Source of the DNA: Phoronis ovalis | Taxonomy: Eukaryota > Phoronida > Phoronidae | DNA length: 10,005 bases | Direction: 5' to 3' | Assembly: GCA_028565635.1 (NCBI GenBank) | Contig: JAOXYB010040694.1 | Span: 1-10,005 of the forward strand | Part shown: in pieces, positions 1 to 7,519 of the stretch | How positions within the stretch are numbered: the first letter of the stretch is position 1 | Layout of the letters: every line of letters begins with the position of its first letter | Position numbers and translations under genes: made by a program | The notes under the pieces: model-generated | Told to the model about the DNA's origin: nothing | What the model saw: the letters and a program-made list of their open reading frames with translations, nothing else | The model's database searches: none

Positions 1-77
1 GTTACTACCATTCAAGATGACTCAATGTGCTCCCTGGAATGAGAGTTACTACCATTCAAGATGACTCTCAATGTGCT
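1..77. repeat. Imperfect direct repeat, period 44
   Basis: The block starting GTTACTACCATTCAAGATGA occurs at 1 and again at 45. The two copies share about 31 bases and differ by a CT insertion in the second copy (CTCAATG versus CTCTCAATG). The left edge of the window cuts the array, so more copies may lie outside. No coding potential is visible. Confidence 0.85.
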
Positions 78-105
78 ACCTCATGAGCCCCCTTTTCAGC
101 CTTAA

Positions 106-356
106 CTTTTACTATGGGGTATCTTTTTTATGTTTATTTAACTTTTTTACCATGTGCAAATAACATTTTACTATTTTCAATAAAGGATTATTTTAATAAT
201 GCATGGTGCCACATTTTTAGGTTTAAATTTCCTGTTTCTGTCATGGGATGAACGTTTCTAGGATTTTTTTACCATGGGGTGTTTTTGCAGTTTTTTACTA
301 TGAGGTGTATTATGGAATGCAGTTTTTACCACGAAGTAATGGTTTTTACCTTGGGC
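106..356. repeat. Degenerate TTTTTACCATGRGGT repeat array
   Basis: A 13-17 base motif close to TTTTTACYATGRGGT recurs at about 106-120, 143-155, 265-281, 291-307, 323-336 and 343-355. Copies differ by a few bases and the spacing is irregular, so this is an old, decayed array or the remains of a repeat-rich element. It lies in what I infer to be the first intron of the leftward kinase gene. I see no ORF or RNA gene in it. Confidence 0.6.
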
Positions 357-624
357 CTAACACTTCCACTAAGTGTTTTGGCAAGTACCCCCCTTCCAGG
401 TTACTATCACATTTCCTTTTTTGGTAATTGATTAGTCCTGACTAAATATCCCCCGGACATATAAACCCTACTACGGCTTACCAGCCAGCAAACCATAGCA
501 GGGTCATGTAGCCAAGACTATAGTTTATACTCATAGTAATTAATGATTGACTGAACTGCAAAACATCCTTACCAACGTAAACATATTCTAAAACTTTTTG
601 CTATTGGTATATTAGGCATACATG
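357..624. other. Intronic sequence, nothing recognised
   Basis: AT-rich unique sequence between the repeat array and the MITE, inferred to be intron of the minus-strand kinase gene. I see no credible exon, tRNA-like fold or further repeat. Confidence 0.5.
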
Positions 625-748
625 AGATTTATATGGTGGCCCTGAGCTACCGTTGTGTTGTCGACTTGTAAAAAACAACTCGACAATTCAGTATGAAATG
701 TCGTGTTGTTGACTTGTTTGCAATAGCTCAGGGTCACCATAGATTTAT
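625..748. mobile_element. MITE, 108 bp, with 8-bp target duplication
   Basis: Terminal inverted repeats ATGGTGGCCCTGAGCTA (633-649) and TAGCTCAGGGTCACCAT (724-740) match at 16 of 17 positions. They are flanked on both sides by the identical octamer AGATTTAT (625-632 and 741-748), a target-site duplication. An 8-bp duplication is typical of hAT-superfamily insertion, so a hAT-derived non-autonomous element is the best guess; the outer TIR bases are not a classic hAT CAGGG end. Inside is a direct repeat, GTGTTGTCGACTTGT (655-669) and GTGTTGTTGACTTGT (703-717), plus a partly inverted copy around 675-685. There is no ORF, so mobilisation would need a transposase encoded elsewhere. Confidence 0.8.
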
Positions 749-787
749 ACATTACTTCTTCATGCGAGATTTGATTTATTTACACAC

Positions 788-1046
788 CAGCATCTGCATA
801 TTCCATCGCTATGTTCAATATTCCTTTATCGACGAAGGCTTCTCTGTATCGAATAACGTTGATATGTTTACTTCTTGCTAACACCGTTACCTCAGTGAGA
901 GCTTGTTCTCTCTCGCGGTCATTCAAACTGAAAACTTTTATTTCTTTAATGACATACTTTCTACGGCTAGATTTTGAGAGTACAAGCCAAGCACGACCAA
1001 AAGTTCCAGAACCAATAACTTCAATCCATTCATAATTCCCCGCCAT
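788..1046 (-). CDS. Nek-family Ser/Thr kinase, first coding exon (partial)
   Basis: This exon encodes the N-lobe of a protein kinase: 86 codons plus one base. Visible kinase elements are the glycine-rich loop GSGTFG (residues 12-17), the ATP-anchoring lysine in YVIKEI (K34), a candidate helix-C glutamate in LTEVTVL (E52) and a hinge AMEYADA with a methionine gatekeeper (M81). YVIKEI, the DREREQ stretch and KHINVIRYREAF resemble NIMA-related kinases (Nek1, Nek8 and Nek9 types), which act on cilia, centrosomes and mitosis; I cannot choose the subfamily. The start ATG sits in AAAAATGGCGGGG, and the kinase fold begins a few residues later, as in many Neks. The best donor is CTG|GTGTGT at 788/787 (phase 1), though GTGTAA and GTAAAT two and four bases on are alternatives. 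The remaining exons lie left of the window. It is divergent from SELENOT. Confidence 0.85.
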
Positions 1047-1305
1047 TTTTAAATCGGATGTGAGATCAGTGTCCGTTAGGTGTCGCTACTAAAATTGTTG
1101 TAACGCACAGAATAAATTGCGGTCTTCCGAAATTCGTTGTCTCAGTGTTTATAAATAAATGTGTAACTTTCATTTTAAGCATGTTTTAATTGATAATTAA
1201 ATAACAAACTGTTATTTTATTTGAGTCATTTAGTTTTTCATATTTGCAGCAAATGAAATTGATCGACATTCACCTCTTTTTTTATGCCCCTATTGACCCG
1301 ATAAA
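1047..1305. promoter_or_regulatory. Putative bidirectional promoter, kinase / SELENOT
   Basis: Only 259 bases separate the divergent start codons, so both 5'UTRs and core promoters must lie here unless upstream non-coding exons exist. Both starts are embedded in AAAATGGCGG (minus strand near 1040-1049, plus strand 1303-1312), which resembles the YY1 motif found at translation starts of some animal genes. A CTTCCG (ETS-type core) is at 1124-1129 and a TATAAAT at 1150-1156; neither is strong evidence on its own. The right half (1140-1260) is very AT-rich. Confidence 0.5.
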
Positions 1306-1469
1306 ATGGCGGAGTTTAGTTTACCGCTTATGGTCGGGGCAATTCTTTGTCTTGGTTTGCTTACATGGAAAGATTTATCACCACAAGTAGATGCTAAACA
1401 GTCAGAAAAACACATACCGGTTCCAAAAATGTCAGCATTTGCGGGGCCAACATTAAAATTTTTATTCTG
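1306..1469 (+). CDS. SELENOT: SELENOT exon 1
   Basis: This exon encodes the start methionine, the hydrophobic leader (SLPLMVGAILCLGLLTW) and the first beta strand ending GPTLKFLF. It ends in TG, two bases of a cysteine codon completed by exon 2, at a perfect donor CTG|GTGAGT. Reading on instead of splicing meets TGA at 1471, which could be mistaken for the recoded codon but lies inside the intron. Confidence 0.93.
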
Positions 1470-4445
1470 GTGAGTAAAAATATGTTTATCCTGTTTCCCG
1501 CTCTGCTTCACTCCTTCAGTTAAACTGAAATTTCATCAGAAAACGTCATGACTCGACATTTTCTTCCGCAATCTCGTGACATTATTTTGAAAATCGTGTT
1601 ACCTTTGTTGTATTAAAGAAGACAAAGTTTACATCTATTGATTTATTTTACAATATTATCAAATAAATGATACGTTGTGGTAGAAAACAATTATTATCTA
1701 CTCCTACTCCTAGTGATTTAAAACACTAATTATAAGTTTCCGTTTCTAACAAGTTAAAATAATTGAAACAGCTATGAAGCAAAAGCTGTTGCAACAAACC
1801 AGACTTTTGACTCATTGGTGGTCTGGTAGGGATGAGAAACTGTTGTTCACACCATTTAGTCATTAGTGCACTCTCCTTGCCCTTGGCCTTGGTACTCAAT
1901 TGATTTCAGGTGTATAATAATTAATATATGTATTAATTCCTTGAACTGTATATTTAGCTCCATACATATATTTGTTTTATGCTGTGGTACCTACACATAC
2001 TCTTATACACTTGACAAGTTTACTCTAAGAGGTCTCAATTTAAAATGACATTTGCTTTCCTGATTTTTCTTTGCAAATATTAGCATGCTAACCTCCATTG
2101 GGAGAAAAGGCTTGTCGAATAAATAATAGCTCAATCATGGTTTTGGGATTTAAATAGATGGCAGGAGAAAGAACTCGCTGCTCATCAACGCCATACACCA
2201 TGGATTATTAAACATGTGCTCTGCGGAGCACACATTAGGAAATGGTGCAACTACAAAGTGTTAAATATTGTTGTGCATAAATAAATTTTTGTTGTAAAAT
2301 GAAAAGTCGTAAATTTTCCTATAACTTAAATTGTTTGACTTTACTAGCTTCTTTGGAATGTATATGTTGATTATTTCATAGCATATAAATTCGTTCATGT
2401 TTATATTTTTTTTAGTTATTCATGAGGATACAGAAAGGTGTATGAACAGTTTGCACATGTCGTACACCAAAAATATCCAGATTTAGCCGTCGAGGGAGAC
2501 AACTTTCCTCCGGGTCCCATTCGTGCATATAGTTCTCAAATCATTTCTGTTTTGAAGTTAATTGTTATTGGCTGTATTATCAGTGGTTATAATCCTTTTA
2601 CTGCACTTTTAAATATGGATACACCAAACATATATAGCTGGGCCATAGAAAACAAGGTAAGAACAACTTAGACAAATAAACTGTTAATGTTTAGTATTAG
2701 TAGTTCATGATTTCTGTTAGACAGAAAATATGCTAGTTTATTTTTATGTTTAAAAATTCTCCAGATCATTCTATGAAAATATAAATTGTATTTCTTTTGT
2801 ATGCCTTGGATAATATTTTATACACCAGATGTCACTCTGTTAGTTCATCTTTGTATCCAGCCGAGATCTTATATTGTGTTTATGATTATTCAACCTGGTG
2901 TTCTTGAGAATAAAACGTTTGATTACATTATTATTCTCTCGTTTTATTAAATAATAGCAGTGCCACTGCTTATAATGCGTATATTGATATATAGATCTCG
3001 AGCAGCAATTCTGTTAATTTTGTTTTTCAATTGCTGAAATGTACAAGTTTGAATAGAAAATATGTATTATTCAGATCTTTTTATACAGCGTTCAAATTTT
3101 TTAGATGTACGCATGTCTGATGTTATTTTTTATCTCAAATGCAATTGAAAGTCATCTTGTCAGTACAGGTGCATTTGAAATCACATTTAATGGTAAGTGA
3201 AATATTGTAGTTAACCTTGATTACCAGGTTGTGATGTTGCATAAGTTCTATGTCAAATATGACAACAATTTTGTGCGACCCTGTTAATCAATCGTCAATG
3301 TCAGAACTGTTACTTTTTTGTTTCAAAGGTGATAGCTACAGCTCTTAAATCTTGGCAGCTGTACCGCGTGATGTTTGGACTACCAAATCTCGAATAACTA
3401 GGATTCACCAATTCCTCTTCCAGAAGATTCGTGGCTGAAAGTCCACATTATTTGAAAAAAATTGAAAATCAGAAATGAAAATTGTTATTTTGAATTTATA
3501 TATGGGATATAAGCATTGAATTTTATGTGTTAGACACCTGTCAAATATTAAAGAAACGCTCCTTGATTTTCTTATTTTGACATAAGAAATGTTGTTGAAA
3601 AATGTCTAAGGCATTTGTATCAATCTAAGTAAACTCATCTGATGCGTTCCACTTGTTTATTCAATTTATACTCTTTCCTATATTAAACTGGATCCATGTG
3701 CTCCCTGTAGACGTCTCTGATATAACATTTACATGTACAGGATATATAAAAAAACAAAATGAAACATAGCAGATAAGTTTACTTATGTTGTTGCATAAGA
3801 TGTCTCAGATTAATGGACTGTACACAGCATGCATTATTACAGGATTAGTCTTTTATAATGATGGCATATAAACTGTCATATCTATCAAGCCAGAACACTT
3901 AACAGAAGGGAAATGCTGTTTAAATTTAGCAGCTAATCCATCTTGAAAGAGATTACTTCTATTTGGTGTTCTGTGTCAGAGCTTAATTTGGGTTTAGTAC
4001 TGAAATCATGACTAACTAATGTATGTGATTAGTAAGGCAAGGTTATACAACAGCAATTTTATAATATTACCTAAGGCTTTGTTCTTATTTTCATAGCTTT
4101 GTCCTTATATTCAAATTTCCGAAATGAAAATATCATGATTTAATGTGCCTTTCTAGGGCTCTATGAAAAAACGTTTTGTTTTTAGTGGATTGATACAACT
4201 CGGATATTATGCAAATGCAGTAATGATTGTCATGTAAGCTATGAATTCATAAAATTGACAGTTGGATACATCTCTGTGATGTTAGATGTAAAAGAATTGC
4301 TAGTCTGAAGTTTATTTTTATGCTATTTCAAATTCAAGATGTTCCTGTTTGGTCAAAGCTAGAAACTGGTCGAATACCCTCGGCTCAAGAATTTTTCCAA
4401 ATCGTTGAAAACCACATGAAATTTTCACCTCCTCAGCAAGCATAG
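1306..4445 (+). CDS. SELENOT: Selenoprotein T (thioredoxin-like ER oxidoreductase), 4 exons
   Basis: The joined exons 1306-1469, 2416-2656, 3105-3192 and 4339-4445 give 600 nt: 199 residues plus TAG, close to the about 195 of vertebrate SelT. Residues 1-20 form a hydrophobic signal/anchor. The redox motif is C55-Y-S-U58, where U is selenocysteine encoded by TGA at 2423-2425, followed by GYRKVYEQ, the hallmark of SelT. A second hydrophobic stretch (about 97-112, ISVLKLIVIGCIIS) matches the helical insertion of the family's thioredoxin fold. STGAFEITFNDVPVWSKLETG (residues about 155-175) matches the conserved C-terminal half. Known family role: ER-membrane thiol oxidoreductase linked to Ca2+ homeostasis, protein folding and glycosylation. 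The start is the first ATG, giving the expected leader; all three junctions keep frame. Recoding needs the SECIS at 4795-4868. It is divergently paired with a kinase and convergent with the TMEM255-like gene. Confidence 0.96.
1470..2415 (+). other. SELENOT intron 1
   Basis: A phase-2 intron of 946 bases, from GTGAGT to TTTTTTTTAG. It interrupts the redox motif itself, splitting the Cys55 codon three codons before selenocysteine. It holds several short inverted repeats (ACCAGAC 1798-1804 with GTCTGGT 1821-1827; AACAGCT near 1767 with AGCTGTT near 1784; and the hairpin at 2196-2247). I see no coding exon of another gene. Confidence 0.9.
2196..2247. repeat. Nested imperfect hairpin
   Basis: Perfect 7-bp stem TGTGCTC (2215-2221) / GAGCACA (2226-2232) with loop TGCG, enclosed by outer arms CACCAT (2196-2201) and ATGGTG (2242-2247). 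The intervening arms pair poorly. It could be the end of a decayed element or a chance fold; no flanking duplication was found. Confidence 0.4.
2416..2656 (+). CDS. SELENOT: SELENOT exon 2, contains the Sec UGA
   Basis: Starts with T, completing Cys55, then TAT TCA TGA: Y, S and selenocysteine 58 (TGA 2423-2425). Residues 59-135 follow without a stop: GYRKVYEQ, the KYPDLAVEGDNFPPGP loop, the hydrophobic ISVLKLIVIGCIIS stretch and NIYSWAIENK. The exon ends AAG|GTAAGA (phase 0). A conventional translation treats the TGA as a stop and starts at the GTG at 2438, which loses the catalytic residue. Confidence 0.96.
2657..3104 (+). other. SELENOT intron 2
   Basis: A phase-0 intron of 448 bases, from GTAAGA to AAATTTTTTAG. 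AT-rich, with no other feature recognised. Confidence 0.9.
3105..3192 (+). CDS. SELENOT: SELENOT exon 3
   Basis: Encodes residues 136-164, MYACLMLFFISNAIESHL then VSTGAFEITFN, plus the first base of Asp165. The donor is AATG|GTAAGT. The stretch corresponds to the family's second hydrophobic helix and the strand with the conserved S-T-G-A-F-E-I motif. Confidence 0.94.
3193..4338 (+). other. SELENOT intron 3
   Basis: A phase-1 intron of 1146 bases, from GTAAGT to TTTCAAATTCAAG. It carries one small tandem duplication (4075-4115). I see no other exon, RNA gene or mobile element. Confidence 0.88.
4075..4115. repeat. Imperfect 21-base tandem duplication
   Basis: GGCTTTGTTCTTATTTTCATA is followed directly by GCTTTGTCCTTATATTCAAA. 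The two halves align with a handful of mismatches. It is intronic, with no evident role. Confidence 0.6.
4339..4445 (+). CDS. SELENOT: SELENOT exon 4 (terminal coding exon)
   Basis: AT completes GAT (Asp165), then VPVWSKLETGRIPSAQEFF and a tail ending SPPQQA before TAG (4443-4445). VPVWSKLE-G-xPS is the conserved C-terminal signature of SelT. The acceptor is TTCAAG|AT. The tail is shorter than and unlike the vertebrate one, which is the variable end of the family. Confidence 0.94.
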
Positions 4446-4451
4446 TCAAAG

Positions 4452-4730
4452 GTGAGTTGTCAGCTACTGGTTAAACTAGTTAATTATATTAGTATTGGCA
4501 ACATCTAGTGGAAGTAGCAAAACTGAGATTGTTTCAGATCGAACGGCTGCTGCAAAATTTGTAATCATGATAGCTGCAAGCAGCATTTCTAAATAATAAT
4601 TTATATGCTGTCCAAGTGTAAAACTATAAACTTAAGATGAAACTTCTAGAACGTTGGTAAAGTCTGTGGCAGCTTTTGACTAGACTTAATAATTTCATGT
4701 TGCATTTTAGATTTTATTTTTTCATTTTAG
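4452..4730 (+). other. Probable 3'UTR intron of SELENOT
   Basis: Six bases after the TAG stop lies a near-perfect donor, AAAG|GTGAGT (intron from 4452). A pyrimidine-rich acceptor TTTTTTCATTTTAG ends at 4730, with a weaker alternative, GCATTTTAG, ending at 4710. Removing 4452-4730 places the SECIS in the last exon, about 70 nt from the stop codon. The junction is under 50 nt past the TAG, so it should not mark the message for decay. Transcript data would decide. Confidence 0.6.
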
Positions 4731-4794
4731 GATTATCCACTACTGATATGTCAGATTCTCTGCTAATTTCCAAGTTCTGAAGTAGCTTGATTTT

Positions 4795-4868
4795 GTTTCT
4801 GAGTTAATGAAGGTCAATGCTGAAAACAGTGAAATGTTAGCATGGACTGGATAAAGTATTCAGGAAAC
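4795..4868 (+). promoter_or_regulatory. SELENOT: SECIS element (form 2) of SELENOT
   Basis: The fold follows the eukaryotic SECIS plan. Helix I is GTTTCTGA (4795-4802) with TCAGGAAAC (4860-4868), one G bulged. The internal loop follows. The non-Watson-Crick quartet is ATGAA (4807-4811) against GGAT (4849-4852), with sheared G.A and A.G pairs. Helix II is about 11 bp, GGTCAATGCTG (4812-4822) with TTAGCATGGACT (4837/8-4848), with one A.G mismatch. The unpaired AAA (4823-4825) lies 12 nt after ATGA. A ministem ACA (4826-4828) / TGT (4835-4837) closes a GTGAAA loop, which makes it form 2. It binds SBP2 and recruits the Sec-tRNA elongation factor to decode the UGA at 2423. Confidence 0.92.
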
Positions 4869-4937
4869 AGTATCAACTATGTTTACTCACTTGGATGTTC
4901 AAGAAGGAATCTTTAGCAGCAATTGTACAGCATTTGT

Positions 4938-5090
4938 AATAAAAGTAATAATACTCTGTGATGGACGTTTATAGTCGGGGAAACATCCGATAAATGTTAC
5001 CATACTTTTTGAATCATCTGAGCATGATGAGGTACTCACAAGAGGCAGTCACACCAAATGTGCTGGCAATAAATACAAAAAAAAAACACT
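4938..5090 (+). terminator. Candidate SELENOT poly(A) signals
   Basis: AATAAA occurs at 4938-4943 and 5068-5073, both downstream of the SECIS. The second is followed by TACAAAAAAAAAACAC and then by T-rich sequence around 5100-5125, so cleavage near 5085-5095 is plausible. Either site would keep the SECIS in the message. Confidence 0.5.
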
Positions 5091-6204
5091 TAAATTTCAC
5101 GTTTTTATACCTTTATAGGTTGTTATTTAAAACACTTTGACTAGTTAATTGTCTTGCAATGAGAACAGTATCTCATTAACTCATATACAGAATCTTATAA
5201 TCACTGCCTCTGAATTATGTTCCTGGACCTGTTGTTCACTGGTGTGAATTCCGTTAGTGGGTGCCTTATCACGCTCCGATGATTCAAGAAGTAGGTAAAC
5301 GTTTATCAGACACTGATGTTTCCCCGGATAGAATGATTAGTTTATATTTGTACGTTGTGTAATGTTCTTCTAACTATTACAGTTTGTGGAATACTTCAAA
5401 CTGTGTAGTACATTGTTACAATCAATTCCCATATAAAAGGACTGTTCAAACAAACTCATTGATAAAGGTTATATGGGATGTTCTGTATTGATGTTGTACA
5501 TTATACTTGAATATAAAATGTTTATACAAATGTACAGTATAGTTTTGGCCTTGTATTGGCCTTATCTTTCCAGCTAGTTTTACATCTTGCACACAAGGCA
5601 ACATTGTTTGATTGAGCTTTAACATTCAGTGCACAGGAATTCACTTCATCTTATATTTACTGGTGAAATAACATTTACATGTACCTTTCCCAAATTTATA
5701 GAGTGTTTAGCAAAATGTATCTGTCAAGTGGTTTATTTTGCATTAATAGTATATAATTTTTATAAAATAAACTGCAGTTTGAAATGTCTTTTATACCATA
5801 TCTTTGTAAAAATCCAAATTCTTGTAGATAAATTATACACAGAATACTAATGATTTTTAAAAATAGATTGTCTGAAAAGATCATGTGCTCCAAGGATGTA
5901 TAGAATTACGGAATTTATAAAGTATAAATCAGATAACAAATGGATTATACTGTAGGCCATATATCGTTTAGATCTGAGCTCAATCAGCATAAATTTCATG
6001 GTGTTATTAGCAAATGTCAGTTCATGAGTGATCAACATATTCTTTGCAATGTGAAAAGATGCAAAAGCAAAAATGGATTTTATATTTAAGTTTCTACTTT
6101 TTAAACTTTATTACAATTCAGTCAAAACAATACAATTCTTTAAAATAGTATTGTTCCTGAATTTACGCTTCATAGTAAAATATTATTTAATATACAGAAA
6201 AAAT
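5091..6204. other. Convergent intergenic DNA, AT-rich
   Basis: Lies between the inferred SELENOT 3' end and the MITE-like palindrome. Short open frames here (for example 5629-5850 plus and 5696-6038 minus) are rich in F, I, L, Y and K as expected of random AT-rich DNA, and they overlap on both strands with no family resemblance. No gene, RNA or repeat supported. Confidence 0.6.
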
Positions 6205-6410
6205 TTGGTAACAATATTCGGATTGTTCCACTTTCAGTATATGGGAATGGAGGAACACACTTCAACAAAAGATATATGGGTGGTGGGTTTTGTAATTAAT
6301 TCATATACATATAATAGTAATTAATAAAGCATTAAATATATTATTGGTGTGGTATCTTTTAAACGGTAACTTTCTCCCATATAAATAAGTGGAACAGCCC
6401 TTATACAAGC
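6205..6410. mobile_element. Degraded palindromic MITE-like element
   Basis: Long imperfect inverted arms: TTGTTCCACTT (6223-6233) pairs with AAGTGGAACAG (6387-6397), TATATGGGA (6238-6246) with TCCCATATA (6375-6383), and AAAAGATA (6267-6274) with TATCTTTT (6353-6360), in the same order and with similar spacing. The pairing extends weakly outward to about 6213 and 6406 (TATTCGGATTG against CAGCCCTTATA). The ends may be flanked by TA, as in Tc1/mariner-type MITEs, but this is uncertain. There is no transposase; the open frame crossing the left arm (6073-6324) is not a credible gene. Confidence 0.5.
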
Positions 6411-7328
6411 TATTGGAATAACAAAGTTTTAAAATTAATGCTATAATTATTATGTGACTACATAAAAGTCTAGGAATGTTTCCACCATGTGTTTATCACA
6501 CTAAAATGAATTAAAAAATTGTATCAAATGATTCAAGTTTATTATGGCAAAAGGACAGTAAAATCTACTATTTATGAAATAGGCAAAAAACTTGAAAATA
6601 ATTGGTTTCCTTAAATAAAAAGGATTGTCATCTTCTGGACGGATTTTAGGTTAAGAAAATTTATTAATTTTCTAGGACTTGGTAAAGGCATTCTAAAAAT
6701 ATAATAAATAAAAACATTAATTTTAGAAAAAAAATCTAATATGCTTGCAATAGATTCAGTAACTACTTCCCGTTATACCTCTAAATCTCCCTTAAGAAAA
6801 AGCATTGTAAACTCACTGCTTACAATTGCAATATAAAAAGCAATGATTTAAAACCAAACATCAGTATGTTATTACCAAATTAGACAAAGCATGAAAAATA
6901 ATTTGTCCAAAATGTCCATGTAAAAGCGCTTCACAATCTGTTTTAAAGCAAAATTTTAAAATGTTCACACACTTTAAAAAAATTAATATTTTTGTTTTCC
7001 GACCAAGTAAAATTCTGAGTCACATTTGGTCTATCTGATACTGCTGCATTTATAAATAAAATTATTTATAATTAAAATTATAGCAGTTTTTTTGCCAAAA
7101 CACATTTCATCAATTAATTCATTGAAGTTGGGGATAATATCAGTTAAATGCTTTATAATCTCTTTATGATTCCCATTAACATGCTAATGATCATCATGTA
7201 TTTCTTAATAACATAATTATTTAGATATCTGCTGGCTCTCTTAAATTGTCCAAAACAGAATAAATACTTTTTTTGCAATATTAATTGGCAACTACTAAAA
7301 TAAGTTCCAACACTATTTTTACTGTGTG
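6411..7328. other. AT-rich region, probable 3'UTR of the TMEM255-like gene
   Basis: No coding sequence is visible. On the minus strand it follows the stop codon at 7329. The nearest AATAAA I find there is at 6665-6660 (TTTATT on plus), which would give a 3'UTR of about 650 nt. A perfect 10-bp inverted repeat, TTATAAATAA (7050-7059) / TTATTTATAA (7062-7071), lies within it. Confidence 0.45.
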
Positions 7329-7519
7329 TTAAGGCGAATAGGCAGGTGGGTTTTCATACTGCATGTAGCATATGCTATTTCCACCAACAGCACCATCTGT
7401 TTCTGTAGAAGTTGGTACATTTACATTTGAAGAACCGGAAGTTCCATCAGAGGATACAGCTCCTCCAGGCTGCGGTACTTGTGCTGAAGCAGTGGGAGTA
7501 TATGCTGGTACTTGGAACA
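7329..7519 (-). CDS. TMEM255-like gene, terminal coding exon
   Basis: The acceptor is TTTTTATAG|TG. It encodes the cytoplasmic tail, rich in P, S, T, G and V (for example VPAYTPTASAQVPQPGG), then ICYMQYENPPAYSP and TAA (7331-7329). The PPAY near the end matches the PPPYSP terminus of vertebrate TMEM255 proteins. Confidence 0.88.

Noticed and set aside
811-1035. Plus-strand ORF opposite the kinase exon (also 693-881)
   Set aside because: The antisense frame matches Nek kinase motifs residue by residue; the plus frames have no family features.
1471-1473. TGA after the exon 1 TGG codon as the Sec codon
   Set aside because: It is part of the GTGAGT donor; the true UGA follows the exon 2 acceptor, where it gives the CxxU-GYR motif.
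1290-1511. Minus-strand 73-codon ORF
   Set aside because: Antisense shadow of SELENOT exon 1.
2438-2671. Stand-alone 77-codon plus-strand ORF
   Set aside because: It is SELENOT exon 2 read after the recoded TGA and on into intron 2; the GTG start is an artefact.
5034-5075. Second SECIS candidate starting ATGATGAGG
   Set aside because: No helix II of the required length forms between the ATGA and any downstream GA; the 4795-4868 fold meets every requirement.
5279-5325. SECIS candidate with ATGAT...TGATG
   Set aside because: The putative helix II arms (TTCAAGAAGTAGG and TTTATCAGACAC) are not complementary.
5629-6038. Overlapping short ORFs on both strands
   Set aside because: Low-complexity AT-driven composition, mutual overlap, no motifs and no splice-site framework.
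6073-6324. 83-codon ORF crossing the palindromic element
   Set aside because: Its first half is F/L/K/Y-rich random AT sequence and its second half is the arm of the MITE-like palindrome.
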